Assembly: GCA_013287965.1 (NCBI GenBank)
Contig: JABDCU010000010.1
Location: 1 to 55,446, forward strand
Direction: 5' to 3'
DNA from: Candidatus Omnitrophota bacterium
Lineage (GTDB): Bacteria; Omnitrophota; Gorgyraeia; Zapsychrales; Fredricksoniimonadaceae
Length of the DNA stretch: 55,446 bases
Shown here in pieces: positions 12,962 to 22,419 of this stretch. Both the position numbers and the translations under genes were made by a program. The notes under the pieces were generated by a model. That model worked only from the letters and a program-made list of their open reading frames with translations, was not told the origin of the DNA and ran no database searches. Within the stretch, counting starts at the first letter, position 1, and the number at the start of each line of letters is the position of its first letter.

Positions 12962-15465
12962 ACTACTATGCTAACAAGTTTATTGGGAACGACAATAAAT
13001 TTCTTGATAGCGGCCTCTTGGGCATATTTAGCAACACCAGGATCAGCCAAACAAATTTTACGCAATTCTTCCTGCGGCATGTCAGGGGTAATTTGTATTT
13101 GAGCGCGGACACGGCCATTGACCTGCACGGCGATGATAATAGTGCTCGTCTTAAGAGCCTTTTCATCAAAGGTGGGCCAAGCCACTTGGGCGATAGTGGC
13201 CTCAGACTTGCCCATCATCTGCCACATCTCTTCAGCCACGTGCGGGGCAAAAGGGGCCAATAATAACACCAGGGTTTCAATAGATTGATTGAGTAATGTT
13301 TGTTGGCTGGTGTCTGGATTCCCGCTTTCGCGGGAATGACCTATATTGGAGTACTTATCGATTGCGTTGGCTAAAACCATCAAGTGGCTGATGGCGGTAT
13401 TGAATTTATAACCTTCTTCAAAAGATTGGGTCACCCGTTTAATGGCAGCGTTACGTTCGCGTTCTAAGGTATTGTCTGCGTCGTTCTGGTTGTGGATTCC
13501 TCCTTGCGCGGGAATGACAGTGGTAGAATACCGTTTTTCAACCATCTGATAGACGCGGTTTAGAAAACGCCATGAACCTTCGAGTCCATCGCTGTTCCAT
13601 TCCAATTGGTCTTCAGGAGGCGCTGCGAACAGAATGAACAAACGCAGGGTGTCTGCGCCATATTGGGACAAGACCTCATCCGGGTCAACGGTATTGCCGC
13701 GGGACTTGGACATCACCTCATTGTCTTTAAGCACCATGCCCTGGGTCAAAAGACGGGTAAAAGGTTCATCAGTCGTGATCAAATCCAGGTCTTTAAGGAA
13801 TTTGGTAAAAAAACGTGCGTACAATAAATGCAGGATCGCGTGCTCAATGCCGCCGATGTACTGGTCCACCGGCATCCAGTATTGGGCGTCTTTTTTATCA
13901 AATATCTCTTCATTATTGCGCGGTGAGCAGAAACGCAGGAAATACCAGGACGAATCAAAGAAGGTGGCCATGGTATCGGTTTCCCGACGGGCCGGCTTGC
14001 CGCATTTGGGACAGGCGCACTCAACAAAAGTACGCACACGGGCCAACGGAGACCCGCCTTCGCCGGTGATCGTCACATCCTTGGGCAGTTCCACCGGCAA
14101 TTGATGAAAAGGCACCGGCACAACCCCGCAGGCAGCACAATAGATCATGGGGATAGGCGTTCCCCAATAACGCTGACGGGAAATTAACCAATCACGCAAA
14201 CGCCAGTGAATGCTAAGTTTTCCAAAACCTTTTAGCTGCATCCATTCAGCAATTTTCTTTTTAGCTTCTTCATTGGGTGTTTTATCAAATTCCCCGGAAT
14301 TGACGAGCAGCCCCTCTTCTTCATAAGCCTGGCTCATGTCTTCGATGGAAAGAGAAGGATTCTTAAGGTCCTGGATAACAATGCGCATGGGTAGCTTATG
14401 ATGCTTGGCAAATTCAAAATCACGCTGGTCGTGGGTAGGCACGGCCATGATGGCGCCGGTGCCGTATTCCATCAGCACATAGTCCCCGATAAAAATAGGG
14501 ATAGCTTCGTTATTAACGGGATTGATCGCGTAACGGCCGATAAAAACACCCTCCTTGCGCTGATCGCCGGACATGCGCAAGGATTTAGATTTATTGGCAG
14601 TTTTCTCGATAAAGTCCAAAGTTTCTTTTTCTTGCTTTGTCCCTGCGATCAACTTTTTGACCAAGGAATGCTCAGGAGCCAAGACCACATAGGTGGCGCC
14701 AAAGATCGTATCCGGCCGGGTGGTAAAAACACTGATCGTTTCAGCAGCATCTTTGACTTTAAAAAGGATCTCCACCCCATAGCTTTTGCCGATCCAATTC
14801 TCCTGCATCGCACGCACGCGCGAAGGCCATTGTTCTAATTTTTTTAAATCTTCGAGGAGCGACGGCGCGTATTGAGTGATCTTTAAATACCACTGCTCCA
14901 GGTCTTTTTGTACGACGGTTGTTTTGCAGCGCCAGCAGGTGCCGTTGATGACTTCTTCATTGGCCAAAGTGGTTTCGCAATCAGGGCACCAATTGACAGA
15001 CGAGGCTTTTTTATACGCTAAACCCCGCTCAAACATCTTGATAAAGATCCACTGGTTCCATTTATAGTATTCAGCGTCACAGGTGGAAAATTCGCGGTCC
15101 CAATCATAGGAAAAACCCATTTTCTTTAATTCATCATGCATTTGTTTAATGCAGCGGTAGGTCCACTCAGCGGGATTGGTTTTATTCTTGATGGCGGCGT
15201 TTTCCGCCGGTTGGCCGAAAGCGTCATAGCCGATGGGATGCAGGACATTAAAGCCCCGCATCATCTTGTAACGGGCGATCACGTCCGCGATGGTGTAATT
15301 GCGGACATGGCCCATGTGTATCTTTCCCGAAGGGTACGGGAACATTTCCAGGACGTAGTATTTTGGTTTTAAGGGGTCTGTGTCAACACGGAAGGTCTTG
15401 TGCGTTTCCCAAAACTTCTGCCACTTACTTTCGATATTCCTGATATCGTTAGTGGTGTACGGCAT
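12958..15465 (-). CDS. leuS: Leucyl-tRNA synthetase
   Basis: Class I synthetase with the HIGH box as HMGH in YPSGKIHMGHVRNYT, the connecting editing domain with TTRPDTIFGATY, a zinc-type CPDCETTLANEEV segment, and KMSKS as MSKSRGNTVDPDE. It is 835 residues and complete, ending VVPNKLVSIVV. Two short insertions, near residues 651 (VIPAQGGIH) and 710 (HSRESGNPD), are translations of a dispersed palindromic DNA repeat inside the anticodon-binding part, and are not family sequence. The start codon overlaps the upstream stop by one base (TAATG). Confidence 0.97.
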   Translation of the reverse strand: MPYTTNDIRNIESKWQKFWETHKTFRVDTDPLKPKYYVLEMFPYPSGKIHMGHVRNYTIADVIARYKMMRGFNVLHPIGYDAFGQPAENAAIKNKTNPAEWTYRCIKQMHDELKKMGFSYDWDREFSTCDAEYYKWNQWIFIKMFERGLAYKKASSVNWCPDCETTLANEEVINGTCWRCKTTVVQKDLEQWYLKITQYAPSLLEDLKKLEQWPSRVRAMQENWIGKSYGVEILFKVKDAAETISVFTTRPDTIFGATYVVLAPEHSLVKKLIAGTKQEKETLDFIEKTANKSKSLRMSGDQRKEGVFIGRYAINPVNNEAIPIFIGDYVLMEYGTGAIMAVPTHDQRDFEFAKHHKLPMRIVIQDLKNPSLSIEDMSQAYEEEGLLVNSGEFDKTPNEEAKKKIAEWMQLKGFGKLSIHWRLRDWLISRQRYWGTPIPMIYCAACGVVPVPFHQLPVELPKDVTITGEGGSPLARVRTFVECACPKCGKPARRETDTMATFFDSSWYFLRFCSPRNNEEIFDKKDAQYWMPVDQYIGGIEHAILHLLYARFFTKFLKDLDLITTDEPFTRLLTQGMVLKDNEVMSKSRGNTVDPDEVLSQYGADTLRLFILFAAPPEDQLEWNSDGLEGSWRFLNRVYQMVEKRYSTTVIPAQGGIHNQNDADNTLERERNAAIKRVTQSFEEGYKFNTAISHLMVLANAIDKYSNIGHSRESGNPDTSQQTLLNQSIETLVLLLAPFAPHVAEEMWQMMGKSEATIAQVAWPTFDEKALKTSTIIIAVQVNGRVRAQIQITPDMPQEELRKICLADPGVAKYAQEAAIKKFIVVPNKLVSIVV
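13318..13337. repeat. Dispersed palindromic repeat, copy 1 (inside leuS)
   Basis: attcccgctttcgcgggaat is a perfect 8-bp stem with a 4-base loop. In the leuS frame it encodes part of HSRESGNPD. Related copies lie at 13496 and 54702. Confidence 0.8.
13496..13515. repeat. Dispersed palindromic repeat, copy 2 (inside leuS, decayed)
   Basis: attcctccttgcgcgggaat differs from the perfect palindrome at two positions of the left arm. It is flanked by the same tgg and gac bases as copy 1. In frame it gives part of VIPAQGGIH. Confidence 0.65.
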
Positions 15466-15884
15466 TATTTGTGGGCTAATTCTTTGGCAGAACCTGCAGC
15501 TTCCTGATAGTAGTTCAAACCGCGCTCAACAAACTGCGCTTGCACCTTTTTGGGGGTGAAATAACGGCGGCAAAATTCTTCCGCTTTCTTGCGGTCAAAG
15601 GCGCGGCAGCAATAAATATCAACGGTGATAAAATCCTTAGGGGTCAGCGTATGGATGACAATGGAGCTTTCGATCAAAGGCACCCATCCGGAAAGACCGG
15701 CCTTGTCCGGAAAACGGGTCGCGTCAGACCTAAAAATAGACGGAGGCGCTTGTTTTTCCATGCCCAGGAACCCTACGATCTCATCGAGAAAATTGTAGCA
15801 CAAGGTCAGATCGTCACACACGCCCGGCTTGCATTCATAAAGGTCAAGCAGAAGCTCGTAACCGAATACCGCGGATTTGCTCAT
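15465..15884 (-). CDS. S-adenosylmethionine decarboxylase-like protein (SpeD/SpeH family)
   Basis: The 139-residue protein contains GLSGWVPLIESSIVIHTL followed by FITVDIYCCRAFD. This matches the prokaryotic AdoMet decarboxylase core, in which a Glu-Ser bond self-cleaves to make the pyruvoyl cofactor and a downstream Cys is the proton donor. Family members normally read ESH at the cleavage site; here it is ESS, so the residue after the pyruvoyl Ser is changed. The enzyme would make decarboxylated AdoMet for spermidine, but other polyamine genes are not in the window. It lies head-to-tail with leuS (one-base overlap). Confidence 0.7.
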   Translation of the reverse strand: MSKSAVFGYELLLDLYECKPGVCDDLTLCYNFLDEIVGFLGMEKQAPPSIFRSDATRFPDKAGLSGWVPLIESSIVIHTLTPKDFITVDIYCCRAFDRKKAEEFCRRYFTPKKVQAQFVERGLNYYQEAAGSAKELAHK

Positions 15885-15979
15885 TTAATATTCCCTATTC
15901 CTTTGTTTTGCGTTTAGCTTGTTTGAAAATCTTCGCTGCCTCTACGCTTTAATAATAAACGCTGTATTATACAAAAAAT

Positions 15980-16012
15980 GCCCGCAAATAAAAGATATTT
16001 TTTTGTACGGGC
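15980..16012. terminator. Hairpin with T-runs on both sides in the speD-thiS divergent gap
   Basis: gcccg (15980-15984) pairs with cgggc (16008-16012), with an inner aaata/tattt stem. Five T follow on the plus strand and six on the minus strand. It looks like a bidirectional terminator, but both neighbours are transcribed away from it. The remaining gap (15885-16130) shows a TATAAT on the minus strand at 15971-15966, a possible -10 for the speD-like gene, and nothing else I can name. No TPP riboswitch motif was found. Confidence 0.35.
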
Positions 16013-16130
16013 TTTTTATCCGAACGTGGGTATTTTATAACAAAATCAGGGGTATAAATAATATTATTGAGAAATTGTGAGGGGCGCTAAAATTTGCTTT
16101 TTTGGGATAAATAAATTAGAATGGAAATTG

Positions 16131-16331
16131 ATGAATATCATTATTAACGGAAAATCCCAGCAATTGACTTCCGCCCAAAATTTGTCTGCTATCGTCAATT
16201 CATTCTGCAAACAGCCCAAGCATGTGATCACAGAACTCAATGGTGCCATTGTCCCCTCTGACCAATGGGCGCAGACCAACCTTCAAGACGGCGACGCATT
16301 GGAATTAGTCACCTTCGTCGGAGGCGGTTAA
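16131..16331 (+). CDS. thiS: Sulfur carrier protein ThiS
   Basis: The 66-residue protein [18 protein letters not shown]... ends in FVGGG, the Gly-Gly tail that ThiF adenylates and a thiocarboxylate then occupies. An upstream in-frame ATG at 16077 would add 18 residues that do not fit the family, so the ATG at 16131 is preferred. The next gene, thiG, starts one base after the stop. Role: sulfur donor for the thiazole ring of thiamine. Confidence 0.9.
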   Translation: MNIIINGKSQQLTSAQNLSAIVNSFCKQPKHVITELNGAIVPSDQWAQTNLQDGDALELVTFVGGG

Positions 16332-16332
16332 C

Positions 16333-17121
16333 ATGACAGATACCCCCTTGGTGATCGCCGGTAAAACATTCACCAGCCGCTTTCTTTTGGGCACCGGCAA
16401 ATTCAAGAACAAAAAAGACCTGAGCGACAGCATTGCTGCCTGCGGCAGTGAGATCGTCACTGTTGCCCTGCGCCGCATTGACCTGGAACGTCATGAAGAA
16501 AATATCATTGAATATATTCCTGCCCATGTGACACTTTTGACCAATACCTCCGGTGCCCGCAATGCCCAGGAAGCCGTACGCATCGCCCGTCTGGCCAAAG
16601 CATCAGGCTGCGGCAATTGGGTGAAGATAGAGGTGATCAACGACAGCAAATATTTACTGCCGGATAACCAGGAAACCGTCAAAGCTACTGAAATTTTAGC
16701 TGCTGAAGGTTTTGTGGTTTTGCCGTATATCTCGCCGGATCTGTATACTGCCCGCGCCCTGGTCAAAGCAGGTGCCGCCACTGTCATGCCACTGGGTTCT
16801 TTTATCGGCAGCAATCAGGGCTTGAAAACCAAAGAATTTATCCAAGTCCTCATCAATGAGATCGACCTGCCCATCGTGGTGGATGCCGGTATCGGTGCCC
16901 CGTCGCAAGCAGCTGAGGCCATGGAAATGGGCGCGGACGCGGTATTGGTCAATACCGCTGTTGCCACTGCCCAAAATCCGGCGGTGATAGCCCGTGCCTT
17001 TGCTTTGGCGGTCGAGTCAGGCCGCCTGGCCTATTTAAGCGGTTTGCCTCTGCAACAGTTAATGGCAAAGGCCTCCTCACCCTTGACCGGATTCTTGTAT
17101 GATGACATTCCAGCAAATTAA
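16333..17121 (+). CDS. thiG: Thiazole synthase
   Basis: ThiG builds thiazole phosphate from 1-deoxyxylulose 5-phosphate, dehydroglycine and ThiS thiocarboxylate. At 262 residues it has the family length and motifs: FLLGTGKF near the start, WVKIEVI with the Schiff-base lysine, [21 protein letters not shown], and the phosphate-binding [24 protein letters not shown] in two parts. Its 3' end overlaps thiH by 23 bases, consistent with tight operon coupling. Confidence 0.96.
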   Translation: MTDTPLVIAGKTFTSRFLLGTGKFKNKKDLSDSIAACGSEIVTVALRRIDLERHEENIIEYIPAHVTLLTNTSGARNAQEAVRIARLAKASGCGNWVKIEVINDSKYLLPDNQETVKATEILAAEGFVVLPYISPDLYTARALVKAGAATVMPLGSFIGSNQGLKTKEFIQVLINEIDLPIVVDAGIGAPSQAAEAMEMGADAVLVNTAVATAQNPAVIARAFALAVESGRLAYLSGLPLQQLMAKASSPLTGFLYDDIPAN

Positions 17122-18118
17122 AAATATCCTTAGCGATACCCGGCCTGAATCCGTCGAACAATTGGCCCAAGAAGCGGCACAATTGACCCGCCGCCAATTT
17201 GGACGGGCCATCAGCCTCTACGGCCCTTTGTATTTATCTAATTTCTGCTCGAGCCACTGCACCTATTGCGGCTTTCATAGCCAAAATAAGATCCAACGCA
17301 TCAAACTCGAACCTGAACAATACCGCAAGGAAATGCAATTCATCCACGCGCAGGGCATCCGCAACATCCTGATGCTGACCGGCGAATCCTATAAACACAC
17401 GCCCGTCTCTTATTTAAAAGAAGCGGCCGCCATCGCCTCGGAATATTTTCAAGGCATTGCCCTGGAAGTGCATCCCATGGAAACTGGGGAATATAAAGAA
17501 TTATTTGCCGCAGGTGTTGATGGCATTGCCGTTTATCAGGAAACCTATGACCGTGACCGTTACGCCCAAGTGCACCTGTCAGGGTATAAAAAAGATTATG
17601 ATTTTCGCCATGCGACTCCCCGTCGGGCGGCAGAGGCAGGCATGCGCCAGATATCCTTAGGCATTCTCTTGGGACTAAGCGATCCCGCCCAAGATGTCTT
17701 TGCCCTTTATCAGCACTTAACGGAATTGGAACGGTCTTTTCCAGGTGTTGAATACAGCGTGTCTTTCCCACGTCTTCGCACCGTCAAAGCAGAGACATTG
17801 GCTATCTGTGATGTTGATGATGTGCAATTTGTCAAGATCATCGCCTTAACGCGCTTGTTATTCCCGCGCGTGGGCATTAATCTCTCCACCCGCGAAGAGC
17901 CTAATTTGCGCGACCATCTTTTGGAGATCGGCATCACCCGCATGTCTGCCGGCTCCAACACGTCGGTGGGCGGCTACACCCTGCTGGAAGAAAAAGAACA
18001 AGACCCGCAATTTGACATCAAGGATGAGCGCTCCGTCGCTCAAATCGTTAAACTACTAAAAGCCAAAAATTTTGATCCCGTTTTCACCGACTGGCGTCAC
18101 ATTGAAAATAGTTTATGA
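17099..18118 (+). CDS. thiH: 2-iminoacetate synthase (radical SAM, tyrosine lyase)
   Basis: The radical-SAM cluster motif CSSHCTYC is at residues 50-57. The protein also has [21 protein letters not shown] and a C-terminal [11 protein letters not shown] stretch, and is 339 residues, usual for ThiH. The enzyme cleaves tyrosine to dehydroglycine for ThiG, so the organism makes the thiazole anaerobically rather than with the oxygen-dependent ThiO. Either of two adjacent ATGs (17099, 17102) could be the start. The stop overlaps the thiF start by 4 bases. Confidence 0.95.
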   Translation: MMTFQQIKNILSDTRPESVEQLAQEAAQLTRRQFGRAISLYGPLYLSNFCSSHCTYCGFHSQNKIQRIKLEPEQYRKEMQFIHAQGIRNILMLTGESYKHTPVSYLKEAAAIASEYFQGIALEVHPMETGEYKELFAAGVDGIAVYQETYDRDRYAQVHLSGYKKDYDFRHATPRRAAEAGMRQISLGILLGLSDPAQDVFALYQHLTELERSFPGVEYSVSFPRLRTVKAETLAICDVDDVQFVKIIALTRLLFPRVGINLSTREEPNLRDHLLEIGITRMSAGSNTSVGGYTLLEEKEQDPQFDIKDERSVAQIVKLLKAKNFDPVFTDWRHIENSL

Positions 18119-18723
18119 ACATACTTGAACAAGGGCTCTTAAAATACCTCAAGCCCGAGCAATTAGCCCTGATACAATCAAAGAAGGTCGGTATTGGCGG
18201 CGCCGGAGGTTTGGGTTCTAACTGTGCCATGATGCTGGTGCGCTCAGGGTTTAAATATTTAGAGATCATCGACCAGGATGTAATTGACGCCTCCAATCTC
18301 AACCGCCAGCAATATTTTGCCAATGAGGTGGGTCTGCCTAAAGTTGAAGTCACCAAAAAACGGCTCTTAGACATTAATCCCGACGCTAATATCATTATTC
18401 ACCAGACCCAATGGAATGAAAGCAATGCGAATAAATTCTTTAAAGGGTTTGATTATATTGTCGAGGCATTTGATGTGGTGGACTGGAAGCACCGCTTTGT
18501 GGAGTATTATGCCCCGCGCTTTGCGGTGGTCGTCAGCGGGGTTGGTATGGCAGGCTTGATCGAGAAAAAACCCATGACCGTCAAGAAAATGGGAAATATT
18601 TATATTTGCGGTGACCGCAGTACGGACAGTGCCCAAGGCCATCCGCCCATGGCCCCCCGCGTGACCCAGTGCGCCGCGATGATGGCGGAGATCATTCTTG
18701 ATCTTGCGCTTGGTCTTGGCTAA
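18115..18723 (+). CDS. thiF: ThiS adenylyltransferase
   Basis: E1-like HesA/MoeB/ThiF family. The nucleotide loop is GIGGAGGLGSNCA, followed by IIDQDVIDASNLNRQQYF with the adenylation Asp, Asn and Arg, and a VEAFDVVDWK segment. The 202-residue short form is typical of anaerobes. It would activate the ThiS C-terminus with ATP. The last 32 bases overlap, tail to tail, the 3' end of the next gene on the opposite strand. Confidence 0.93.
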   Translation: MNILEQGLLKYLKPEQLALIQSKKVGIGGAGGLGSNCAMMLVRSGFKYLEIIDQDVIDASNLNRQQYFANEVGLPKVEVTKKRLLDINPDANIIIHQTQWNESNANKFFKGFDYIVEAFDVVDWKHRFVEYYAPRFAVVVSGVGMAGLIEKKPMTVKKMGNIYICGDRSTDSAQGHPPMAPRVTQCAAMMAEIILDLALGLG

Positions 18724-19360
18724 GACCCTCTGGTACCGGCGGCACAACTACCGCAAACCCCTGGTCCACCCTCTGATAATAAACCCCGCCGGTGTAAAGA
18801 TAATGCACCCCGTCAGCCATGACTATCTCGTAATCCTGCGGGATAGAATCAACCACCGCGCCAAGAACGGGTGGAATAGCCACTAATTGACTTCCCACTT
18901 GTTGGTAGAAAATCCCCCGATCATAATAGAACGTTTCTCCATTGACCATCACCGTCTCGAATCCATCAGGCACGCTAAAGGAAGAAGTGTCAACATCCGC
19001 ATAGGGAAAAGGCACCTCAATATGCCCGTAATATTGTGTGTCGCGGCGAAAATAACCAGGCATGACAGGCGCGTGACGCTCTTGGCGCTTAAATTGGATC
19101 TGCTGTGCCGTACGGACTTCTACAGGACGCGGCGCTTGCGTCTGACGCTGGGGTTCCGTACGATGTTGCGGCTCCACACGATGCTGAGACTCAACGCGCT
19201 GTGCAGGTGGCGTATTCGCATGTTCTTCGTGCCGCACGGGTTGGCCCTGGTTTGGTATAAAATTAGGCGCCAGAACAGGATGCATCTCTGCATTGCCCCA
19301 AGCTGCGTGGGCTGATACCGGTAAGGCTAAAAGTGCCATCATAAAGAGTATTGTTTTCAT
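18692..19360 (-). CDS. Secreted DUF6515-like repeat protein
   Basis: The ATG at 19360 is preferred over 19390 because GGGAG lies 7 bases upstream and a clean signal peptide follows (KTILFMMALLALPVSAHAA). The middle is rich in Gln, Arg, His and Pro (VESQHRVEPQHRTEPQ). The C-terminal half holds two repeats of about 40 residues, each with a [F/Y]E-[T/I]-VM...G...[Y]-Y...G-[I/V]-[F/Y]-YQ core and then a VVPP/AIPP step, as in DUF6515 proteins. Localization is periplasmic or surface; function unknown. Confidence 0.75.
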   Translation of the reverse strand: MKTILFMMALLALPVSAHAAWGNAEMHPVLAPNFIPNQGQPVRHEEHANTPPAQRVESQHRVEPQHRTEPQRQTQAPRPVEVRTAQQIQFKRQERHAPVMPGYFRRDTQYYGHIEVPFPYADVDTSSFSVPDGFETVMVNGETFYYDRGIFYQQVGSQLVAIPPVLGAVVDSIPQDYEIVMADGVHYLYTGGVYYQRVDQGFAVVVPPVPEGLSQDQAQDQE

Positions 19361-19457
19361 AGCAATCTCCCTCGTTTTGTACTTCTGCATTCATCCTTCA
19401 CTAAGTTAGACAGAGAAATCCACCGAAAAGTTCCATTGATAGAAAAGCCCGCGTTAA

Positions 19458-19533
19458 CGATGAACAGCTATTATGTGTGAGGAACATTTGGAATTTTTTG
19501 CCGAGAAGCTTTACCCATAATAGCTGTTCATCG
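19458..19533. repeat. Large palindrome, copy B (downstream of cysK)
   Basis: An 18-bp perfect inverted repeat (19458-19475 and 19516-19533, core aacagctattatg) flanks a 40-base centre containing ggaattttttgcc. It lies 24 bases after the cysK stop. Core and centre motif recur in the larger palindrome at 26954-27127. The rest of the 167-base gap (19391-19557) shows nothing else I can name. Confidence 0.8.
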
Positions 19534-19557
19534 ATATGTGTTTGTCTATGGAAAAGA

Positions 19558-20493
19558 CTATGAACGGTACTCTGCGAATAGATCGGTGGACAGATAACGT
19601 TCACCGGTGGAAGGAATGATGGCCACAATGAGCTTACCCTTATTTTCCGGCCGCATCGCCACCTTCACCGCTGCTGTCACCGCCGCGCCGGACGAGATGC
19701 CGCAAAGAATGCCTTCTTCGCGGATCAACCGCTTGGCCATGGCAAAAGACTCATCATTGCTGACCTGGATGATCTCATCAATAAGTTTCACATCTACAAT
19801 GCTGGGGATGAAACCCGCGCCAATGCCCTGGATCTTGTGAGGGCCAGGTTGGCCGCCGGACAAAACCGGCGATGTCACCGGCTCAACGGCGATGGCTTTA
19901 AACGAAGGCTTACGCGGCTTGATCACTTGGGCGACACCTGTGATAGTCCCGCCTGTGCCTACCCCGGAGATCAATATGTCTACTTTTCCGTCGGTGTCCC
20001 GCCAAATCTCCTCGGCAGTGGTCAAACGGTGGATCTCCACATTCGCCGGATTATCAAATTGCTGAGGCATAAAATATTTATCAGGGTCAGAATCCAAAAT
20101 TTCTTTAGCTTTTTTGATAGCACCCTTCATACCTTCCGGGCCAGGTGTCAATACCAACTCCGCTCCCAAAGCCCGTAACAAGGCCCGACGCTCCAAGCTC
20201 ATGGTCTCCGGCATGGTCAGCATCAATTTATACCCTTTGACAGCACAGACAAAGGCCAGGGCAATGCCTGTATTTCCCGACGTGGGCTCCACGAGCACGG
20301 TGTTGGCCTTGATCTTGCCGGCTTTCTCGGCGGCACGGACCATATTAAAACCAATACGGTCCTTGACTGAACTTAGCGGATTATAAAATTCCAGCTTTGC
20401 CACGACTGTTGCATAGCAACCCTGCGTGACTTTGTTAAGCTTGACCAAAGGCGTATTGCCGATCAATTCTGTGATATCATTGGCGATTTTCAT
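19558..20493 (-). CDS. cysK: Cysteine synthase (O-acetylserine sulfhydrylase)
   Basis: PLP-dependent fold type II enzyme making cysteine from O-acetylserine and sulfide. Lys44 in [11 protein letters not shown] is the Schiff-base lysine; [11 protein letters not shown] is the substrate loop, [11 protein letters not shown] the phosphate cup and [10 protein letters not shown] the C-terminal Ser motif. At 311 residues it matches CysK. A GGAGAT ribosome site precedes the ATG at 20493, and mnmG ends 4 bases upstream, so the two are probably cotranscribed. Confidence 0.96.
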   Translation of the reverse strand: MKIANDITELIGNTPLVKLNKVTQGCYATVVAKLEFYNPLSSVKDRIGFNMVRAAEKAGKIKANTVLVEPTSGNTGIALAFVCAVKGYKLMLTMPETMSLERRALLRALGAELVLTPGPEGMKGAIKKAKEILDSDPDKYFMPQQFDNPANVEIHRLTTAEEIWRDTDGKVDILISGVGTGGTITGVAQVIKPRKPSFKAIAVEPVTSPVLSGGQPGPHKIQGIGAGFIPSIVDVKLIDEIIQVSNDESFAMAKRLIREEGILCGISSGAAVTAAVKVAMRPENKGKLIVAIIPSTGERYLSTDLFAEYRS

Positions 20494-20496
20494 AAA

Positions 20497-22377
20497 TTAG
20501 ATCTCCTTATGTTCAGCTTTCCATTTTTTCAAATAAACCATCAGCAATGTAATGGCCGACGGAGTGACACCGGAAACGCGATTAGCTTGGCCCAAGGTGA
20601 TGGGATTAAACCGATTGAGCTTTTCAATGATCTCACGAGAAAGCCCTGGGATCCCGCTAAAATCAAAACCTTCCGGGATACGGATGTATTCGATGTGCCG
20701 GAATTTCTCGACATCTTTTTGCTGACGGTGGATAAAGCCTTCATACTTGATCTCATATTCAACTTGAGCTATTACCTGGCGGCCTAAATCCTTCAAAGTA
20801 CCGTCGAAGCTGGAGATCATATCATAATTGATCTCCGGCCTCTTAAGCAGGTCATACAAGGAGATGGACTGCTTTAAAGGTGCGCTTTGAGCATTGACCA
20901 AAACTTCATCCAAGGACGTGCCCGGTGGGATCTTGGTCGTACGTAAATGTTCGATCTCTTCTGAAATAGCGGCGTATTTCTCAATAACCTTACCGTAATC
21001 TTCTTGGGACAAAAGCCCGAACTGACGCCCATATGGGGCCAAACGCTTGTCTGCATTGTCCTCACGCACGATCAGGCGATACTCCACCCTCGAGGTGAAC
21101 ATGCGATAAGGCTCCTCGGTACCTTTGGTCGTCAAATCATCGATCAAAACCCCGATATAGGACTCATGACGGCCTAAAATGAATGGTTCTTTATTCTGGA
21201 CCTTCAAGGCAGCATTGATCCCGGCGACCAGGCCCTGGGCACCGGCTTCTTCATAACCGGTGGTACCATTGATCTGGCCTGCTAAATATAAGCCTTTGAT
21301 CTTCTTAGTTTCTAATGTCGGTTTTAACTCTGTGGCCGGCACCACCCCATGCTCAATGGAATAGCCGGGACGCACCATGACAGCTTTTTCAAGGCCTGGG
21401 ATGGAATGCACCATCTCTTCCTGCACATGCGCCGGAAGACCCGTTGAGATACCGTTGGGATAATAATCAGAAGTATCCAGCCCCTCGGGTTCCAAGAAAA
21501 CATGATGAGTGGAGCGCTCGGCGAATTTCTTTAATTTATCTTCGATGGAAGGGCAATAACGCACCCCCGTTGCCTTGATCTGGCCGGAGTACATCGGCGA
21601 CAAATGAAAATTCGCCCGGATGATCTCATGGGTCTTCTCCGTCGTACGTGTGATATGGCAAGGCAGAAGTTTACGGTCTTTAGGTATAAAAGGTGTTCTA
21701 AAAGAAAATGGCAATATGGGATCATCCGAATCCTGACGCTCCATGCCGTCAAAATCAATGGTGCGCCCGTCAAGCCGCGGCGGTGTCCCGGTCTTGAACA
21801 TCAGGACCTCAAAGCCAAGATCACGGATGGAACTTGCTAAACGTTGTGAGGCCACCTCGTTGATCCGTCCGCCGGAAGTGATCTGTGTCCCGATATGGAT
21901 ACGCCCGTCTAAAAATGTCCCTGTGGTAATGACAACGGTTGGAGCTTGCAAGGTCAAACCGCCTGCGGTTTTAATGCCTTGCACTGCCCCTCCCACAACG
22001 ATCAATTCACTGACCTTATCTTCAATAACAAATAAATTCGGCTGGCTTAAAACCACCTGCTTCATGTACAAGCGGTATTGCTTGCGGTCTGACTGGCAGC
22101 GCGAAGAGCGCACGGCCTGGCCTTTGGAAGCATTAAGCTGGCGGAATTGGATACCTGTGCGGTCAGCAGCCAAACCCATTTCACCGCCCAAAGCATCGAT
22201 CTCTTTGACCAATTGCCCCTTGCCCACCCCGCCGATGGCCGGGTTACAGCTCATCTGCCCGATGGTCTCTTGGGAAAGCGTGACCATGGCCACTTTAAGG
22301 CCCATGCGGGCCGGTGCCAAAGCTGCCTCAATACCGGCATGCCCGGCGCCTATTACTATGCAATCAAATGAATTCAT
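20497..22377 (-). CDS. mnmG: tRNA uridine-5-carboxymethylaminomethyl modification enzyme MnmG
   Basis: FAD protein that with MnmE installs cmnm5 on U34 of certain tRNAs. It starts FDCIVIGAGHAGIEAALA (dinucleotide-binding site) and has SCNPAIGGVGKGQLVKEIDALGG, RLNASKGQAVR-like RQLNASKGQAVRSSR and the C-terminal GVTPSAITLLMVYL. From the ATG at 22377 it is 626 residues, as in other bacteria. A TTG at 22407 would add 10 non-family residues without a ribosome site and is not preferred. Its partner MnmE is at 40043-41440. Confidence 0.95.
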   Translation of the reverse strand: MNSFDCIVIGAGHAGIEAALAPARMGLKVAMVTLSQETIGQMSCNPAIGGVGKGQLVKEIDALGGEMGLAADRTGIQFRQLNASKGQAVRSSRCQSDRKQYRLYMKQVVLSQPNLFVIEDKVSELIVVGGAVQGIKTAGGLTLQAPTVVITTGTFLDGRIHIGTQITSGGRINEVASQRLASSIRDLGFEVLMFKTGTPPRLDGRTIDFDGMERQDSDDPILPFSFRTPFIPKDRKLLPCHITRTTEKTHEIIRANFHLSPMYSGQIKATGVRYCPSIEDKLKKFAERSTHHVFLEPEGLDTSDYYPNGISTGLPAHVQEEMVHSIPGLEKAVMVRPGYSIEHGVVPATELKPTLETKKIKGLYLAGQINGTTGYEEAGAQGLVAGINAALKVQNKEPFILGRHESYIGVLIDDLTTKGTEEPYRMFTSRVEYRLIVREDNADKRLAPYGRQFGLLSQEDYGKVIEKYAAISEEIEHLRTTKIPPGTSLDEVLVNAQSAPLKQSISLYDLLKRPEINYDMISSFDGTLKDLGRQVIAQVEYEIKYEGFIHRQQKDVEKFRHIEYIRIPEGFDFSGIPGLSREIIEKLNRFNPITLGQANRVSGVTPSAITLLMVYLKKWKAEHKEI

Positions 22378-22419
22378 AAGGGAATAAAATACCTCTAATT
22401 TCGACAATTGTCAACGACC

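Noticed and set aside
16020-16130. TPP riboswitch before thiS
   Set aside because: The conserved CUGAGA and ACCUGAUCUGG elements are absent.
19458-19533. Rho-independent terminator of cysK
   Set aside because: The stem is long and AT-rich without a following T-run, and the shared centre with copy A points to a repeat family, although termination as a side effect is possible.
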